Assembly (NCBI GenBank): GCA_905210545.1
Contig: CAJLXC010000037.1
Span: forward strand, 1-15,133
Reading direction: 5' to 3'
DNA length: 15,133 bases
From: an uncultured Eubacteriales bacterium
Lineage (GTDB): Bacteria > Bacillota > Clostridia > Christensenellales > Borkfalkiaceae
Positions 13,053 to 15,133 of this stretch are shown here, one piece after another (position 1 is the stretch's first letter; each line of letters starts with the position of its first letter). The translations under genes were made by a program, and so were the position numbers. The notes under the pieces are model-generated. The model ran no database searches. It was not told the origin of the DNA and saw nothing but the letters and a program-made list of their open reading frames with translations.

Positions 13053-14945
13053 ATGAAAAAAATTTTGATCGGTTTAATATCTGCTCTTTTCGTTGCGGTC
13101 AGCGTGCTGGCTGCGGCTTGCGGAGGTAACGGCTCTTTCGTTGCGCCCGGATTCAAAGACTTCGGCGAGACGAAGCAACAGGGCGGGTTCGTTTGCAGAA
13201 CGGAAAATTACGTTCTGTTTATAAACGGCGCTGGCGCAAGCTCCGGCGACAACGCTTACGGCGCGCCCGTAAAAGGCAGTCTTATGGCGATTAAAAACGC
13301 GGACTTCGTTGCGGGTAAATTTTCGGAAGCGAAGATAATCGTTCCCAAATTGTTTGCCGCGACCGATTATACGTCCGGATTGTTCGTTCAGGGCGACTAC
13401 GTTTATTACGGAACGCCTTCTACCGATAAAAATTCTTCCGGAAACGTGGCGAGCGACGAAATCGTCTTTATGAAAAGCAAAATCGACGGTACGGAAAAAC
13501 CGCAGGAGCTGTTCAAATACAACGCGCTTTCCGTTTCTTACAGAATAACGGGAACTGAGGATTCGGTTTATATCGCTTATTACGATTCTTCCGATACGGC
13601 GTTAAAGGTGTATTCGACCAAAACCGCAAAGACGGAAGTTATCGCCAAAACCGACGCGAAGACCAACGACTCGGTCGGCGATACGGGCAAGTATCTCTCT
13701 TTGGGAGAATATAAGTTTGTCAACAACGAAAACGCGGGCGAAGCGATGCTTCTTTATTCTGTGACCGTTTACGACGAAAAGTATTACGAAGACAAAGCCG
13801 CAAAAGACGGATATACCAGATCCTCCGCGAATTATAATTATATTTTCGCATATAAGGCGGGCGATGCTGCCGAAACGGGCGTTCCGTTTGTGGGCAAAAA
13901 AATACTCGACGGAAGCGAAAAAGGTCTTACGTATACGCTCAAACTGATAAAGAACGGATACGTCTTCTATTCCGAAAAGGACGTCGCTTCCAACGAAAAG
14001 ACTTTCGGTATCGCGCTTAAAGACGCGGGAGATATGACGAAAGCCGCAGAAATCAAAAATTCCGACCTCGTTGCGGATACGACTTATATAGTTTCTTTAG
14101 ACGAGGTTTACGCGATTGATTCCGACGCTAAAACCGTTTATAAAACGTCGCTTAAAACCGACGGCAGAACGGAAAGAGAAACCGTCGTTCTTAAAAACGA
14201 GAGTTTAAGTTCTATATTGTTTAAAAACGGAGACAGCCTTTACTTTTATAACAGCGACAACAACATAGTGAGAGTAAAGCTTTCCGACGCGGAAGCAAAC
14301 ACCGAACGAGTATCGCTCGGCGCAACGAACTCTTCCTGGTATAAGCCGCAGGTGATAACCGTCGATAATAAAGATTACCTCTTGTATTGCGACGCGACCA
14401 CGATAGGAAGTTCTTACACTTACGTTGCGGACTTGTCGGCAAAGGTGATTGCGGAAGACACGGACGAAGACGAGAAAGACGATTTATTCTATTTGGACAA
14501 CGTTAAGTTTATGGGGCAGATGACGGAAGAAGATTCGGCTAACGTCGTTGCAGACGCGGTGAACGCGATAGACAGTACGCTCGATATAGAAGAGAAAGAC
14601 GGAAAGCTTGTCTGCGAAAAATACGAAAAAGCGCGGAAGATTTACGACGAACTTGACGAGAGCGTAAAGAAATTCGTCGGAGAAAGTTACGTCACGAAGC
14701 TCGAAAATTGTAAAAAGGCGTTGGAGCTTGCCGAAAAGTATAACTCTCTCGCCGATCACGCAAAATACGATAAAATGACCGATTCGGAAAAAGCGAATTT
14801 TAAAACCGCTTACGAAACGGCAAAAACGGCAAGACAAACACTGATAGATAAAGAAGGAGAAGAAACGTTTAAGGTCATAAGAGATATGATTCCGAGTAAA
14901 TATAAATATTTCTTCCAGCAGGCAAAGAAGAAAATCGACGGTTGA
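13053..14945 (+). CDS. Large lipoprotein with propeller-like body and helical C-terminus
   Basis: Predicted exported lipoprotein of 630 aa. It has a signal peptide at 1-22, AAAC with C23 as the lipidation site, then GGNGS. Residues about 45-480 are rich in short strand patterns with recurring phrases such as FVQGDYVYYGT (111-121), TEDSVYIAYYDSSD, NGYVFYSEKD, TYIVSLDEVYAID and NGDSLYFYNSDNNIVRVKL (392-410). The blade-like spacing suggests a beta-propeller of the kind found in DUF5050-type proteins. An acidic linker (EDTDEDEKDD, 468-477) leads to a helical C-terminus (about 490-630) with the ARKIYDELDESVKKFV pattern (527-542) seen in helical spacer modules of surface proteins. GGAG at 13045-13048 lies four nt before the ATG. 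It is monocistronic between its own promoter and a long hairpin. No enzymatic motif is seen and function is unknown. Confidence 0.85.
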   Translation: MKKILIGLISALFVAVSVLAAACGGNGSFVAPGFKDFGETKQQGGFVCRTENYVLFINGAGASSGDNAYGAPVKGSLMAIKNADFVAGKFSEAKIIVPKLFAATDYTSGLFVQGDYVYYGTPSTDKNSSGNVASDEIVFMKSKIDGTEKPQELFKYNALSVSYRITGTEDSVYIAYYDSSDTALKVYSTKTAKTEVIAKTDAKTNDSVGDTGKYLSLGEYKFVNNENAGEAMLLYSVTVYDEKYYEDKAAKDGYTRSSANYNYIFAYKAGDAAETGVPFVGKKILDGSEKGLTYTLKLIKNGYVFYSEKDVASNEKTFGIALKDAGDMTKAAEIKNSDLVADTTYIVSLDEVYAIDSDAKTVYKTSLKTDGRTERETVVLKNESLSSILFKNGDSLYFYNSDNNIVRVKLSDAEANTERVSLGATNSSWYKPQVITVDNKDYLLYCDATTIGSSYTYVADLSAKVIAEDTDEDEKDDLFYLDNVKFMGQMTEEDSANVVADAVNAIDSTLDIEEKDGKLVCEKYEKARKIYDELDESVKKFVGESYVTKLENCKKALELAEKYNSLADHAKYDKMTDSEKANFKTAYETAKTARQTLIDKEGEETFKVIRDMIPSKYKYFFQQAKKKIDG

Positions 14946-14995
14946 TAAAACGTTATTAAGCGTCGGTTGTCTGAAAGTTCGGAAAGACTAAAAGG

Positions 14996-15030
14996 GCGTC
15001 CCGCTTATCGTTTCACGATAAGCGGGACGC
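14996..15030. terminator. 15-bp perfect hairpin, likely terminator of the lipoprotein gene
   Basis: GCGTCCCGCTTATCG (14996-15010) pairs perfectly with 15016-15030 around the loop TTTCA. It lies 50 nt after the lipoprotein stop. The plus-strand 3' flank (GTGTTATAATG) has no T-run, so termination would rely on the stem. On the minus strand it is followed by CCTTTTAG. Its right arm also overlaps the -35 region of the next promoter. Confidence 0.65.
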
Positions 15031-15040
15031 GTGTTATAAT
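15012..15040 (+). promoter_or_regulatory. Extended -10 promoter overlapping the terminator hairpin
   Basis: TATAAT (15035-15040) is preceded by TGT (15032-15034), the extended -10 motif. At 17-nt spacing the -35 would be TTCACG (15012-15017), a weak match inside the hairpin loop and right arm. It points to a gene starting at or beyond the right edge of the window. Confidence 0.6.
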
Positions 15041-15095
15041 GAAAAGACAGAGAAAAAACGAGGGAGGTTTTGCCCGAAAAAAAAGAGATAAAAAA

Positions 15096-15133
15096 ATGTC
15101 GTTAAAAATCGAAAAAACACGCCATTTTTTTTA
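15096..15133 (+). CDS. Possible 5' end of a gene running off the window
   Basis: An ATG at 15096 opens a frame (MSLKIEKTRHFF) that stays open to the edge. It is about 50 nt after the predicted start of the extended -10 promoter. Its nearest purine tract (AAAAGAGATAAAA) is a weak ribosome site. The strong GGGAGG at 15062-15067 is too far away and instead serves a TTG at 15070 whose frame stops at 15103-15105. Only 12 full codons are visible, so no product can be named. Confidence 0.3.
   Translation, partial: MSLKIEKTRHFF

Overview
The window looks like chromosome of an anaerobic Clostridia-type Bacillota. Reasons: one-chain pyruvate:ferredoxin oxidoreductase, a group II ECF transporter module followed by truA, an L13-type leader in front of rplM-rpsI, strong AAGGAG/GGAGG ribosome sites, consensus sigma-A-like promoters and many lipoproteins. 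Base composition is roughly balanced and nothing resembles a plasmid or a complete phage. An uncultured gut or rumen lineage (for example Christensenellales-like) is my guess, from style only.

Layout. 1-229: a palindromic repeat element, a second copy of its right end, and the terminator of the next gene. 230-3745 (minus): pyruvate:ferredoxin oxidoreductase as a single-gene unit with its own promoter and terminator. 3746-4035: divergent intergenic region with two promoters and an unexplained hairpin. 4036-7982 (plus): ecfA1-ecfA2-ecfT overlapping head to tail, then an intergenic copy of the repeat, then truA and a translationally coupled zinc-ribbon membrane protein, ending at a strong terminator. 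8058-10812 (minus): a two-gene unit in which a membrane-anchored XRE/zinc-ribbon protein precedes a large lipoprotein with Ig-like repeats. 11064-11372 (plus): a small XRE regulator, divergent from that unit. 11373-12580 (plus): promoter, L13 leader RNA, rplM, rpsI, terminator. 12620-12874 (minus): a small unknown protein. 13053-14945 (plus): a second large lipoprotein, with its own promoter and a structured leader. 14996-15133: a long hairpin overlapping an extended -10 promoter, and possibly the start of another gene.

How it fits together. PFOR makes acetyl-CoA, CO2 and reduced ferredoxin from pyruvate. EcfA1/A2/T is the energizing module shared by vitamin and metal uptake S-components, none of which is encoded here. 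TruA modifies tRNA and L13/S9 are ribosomal proteins. In many Bacillota the order is ecfA1-ecfA2-ecfT-truA-rplM-rpsI. Here about 4.2 kb of accessory genes sits between truA and rplM. That insert, especially the XRE-membrane protein/lipoprotein pair facing a second XRE regulator across palindrome-rich DNA, is the best candidate for an undescribed system, though its function cannot be read from sequence alone.
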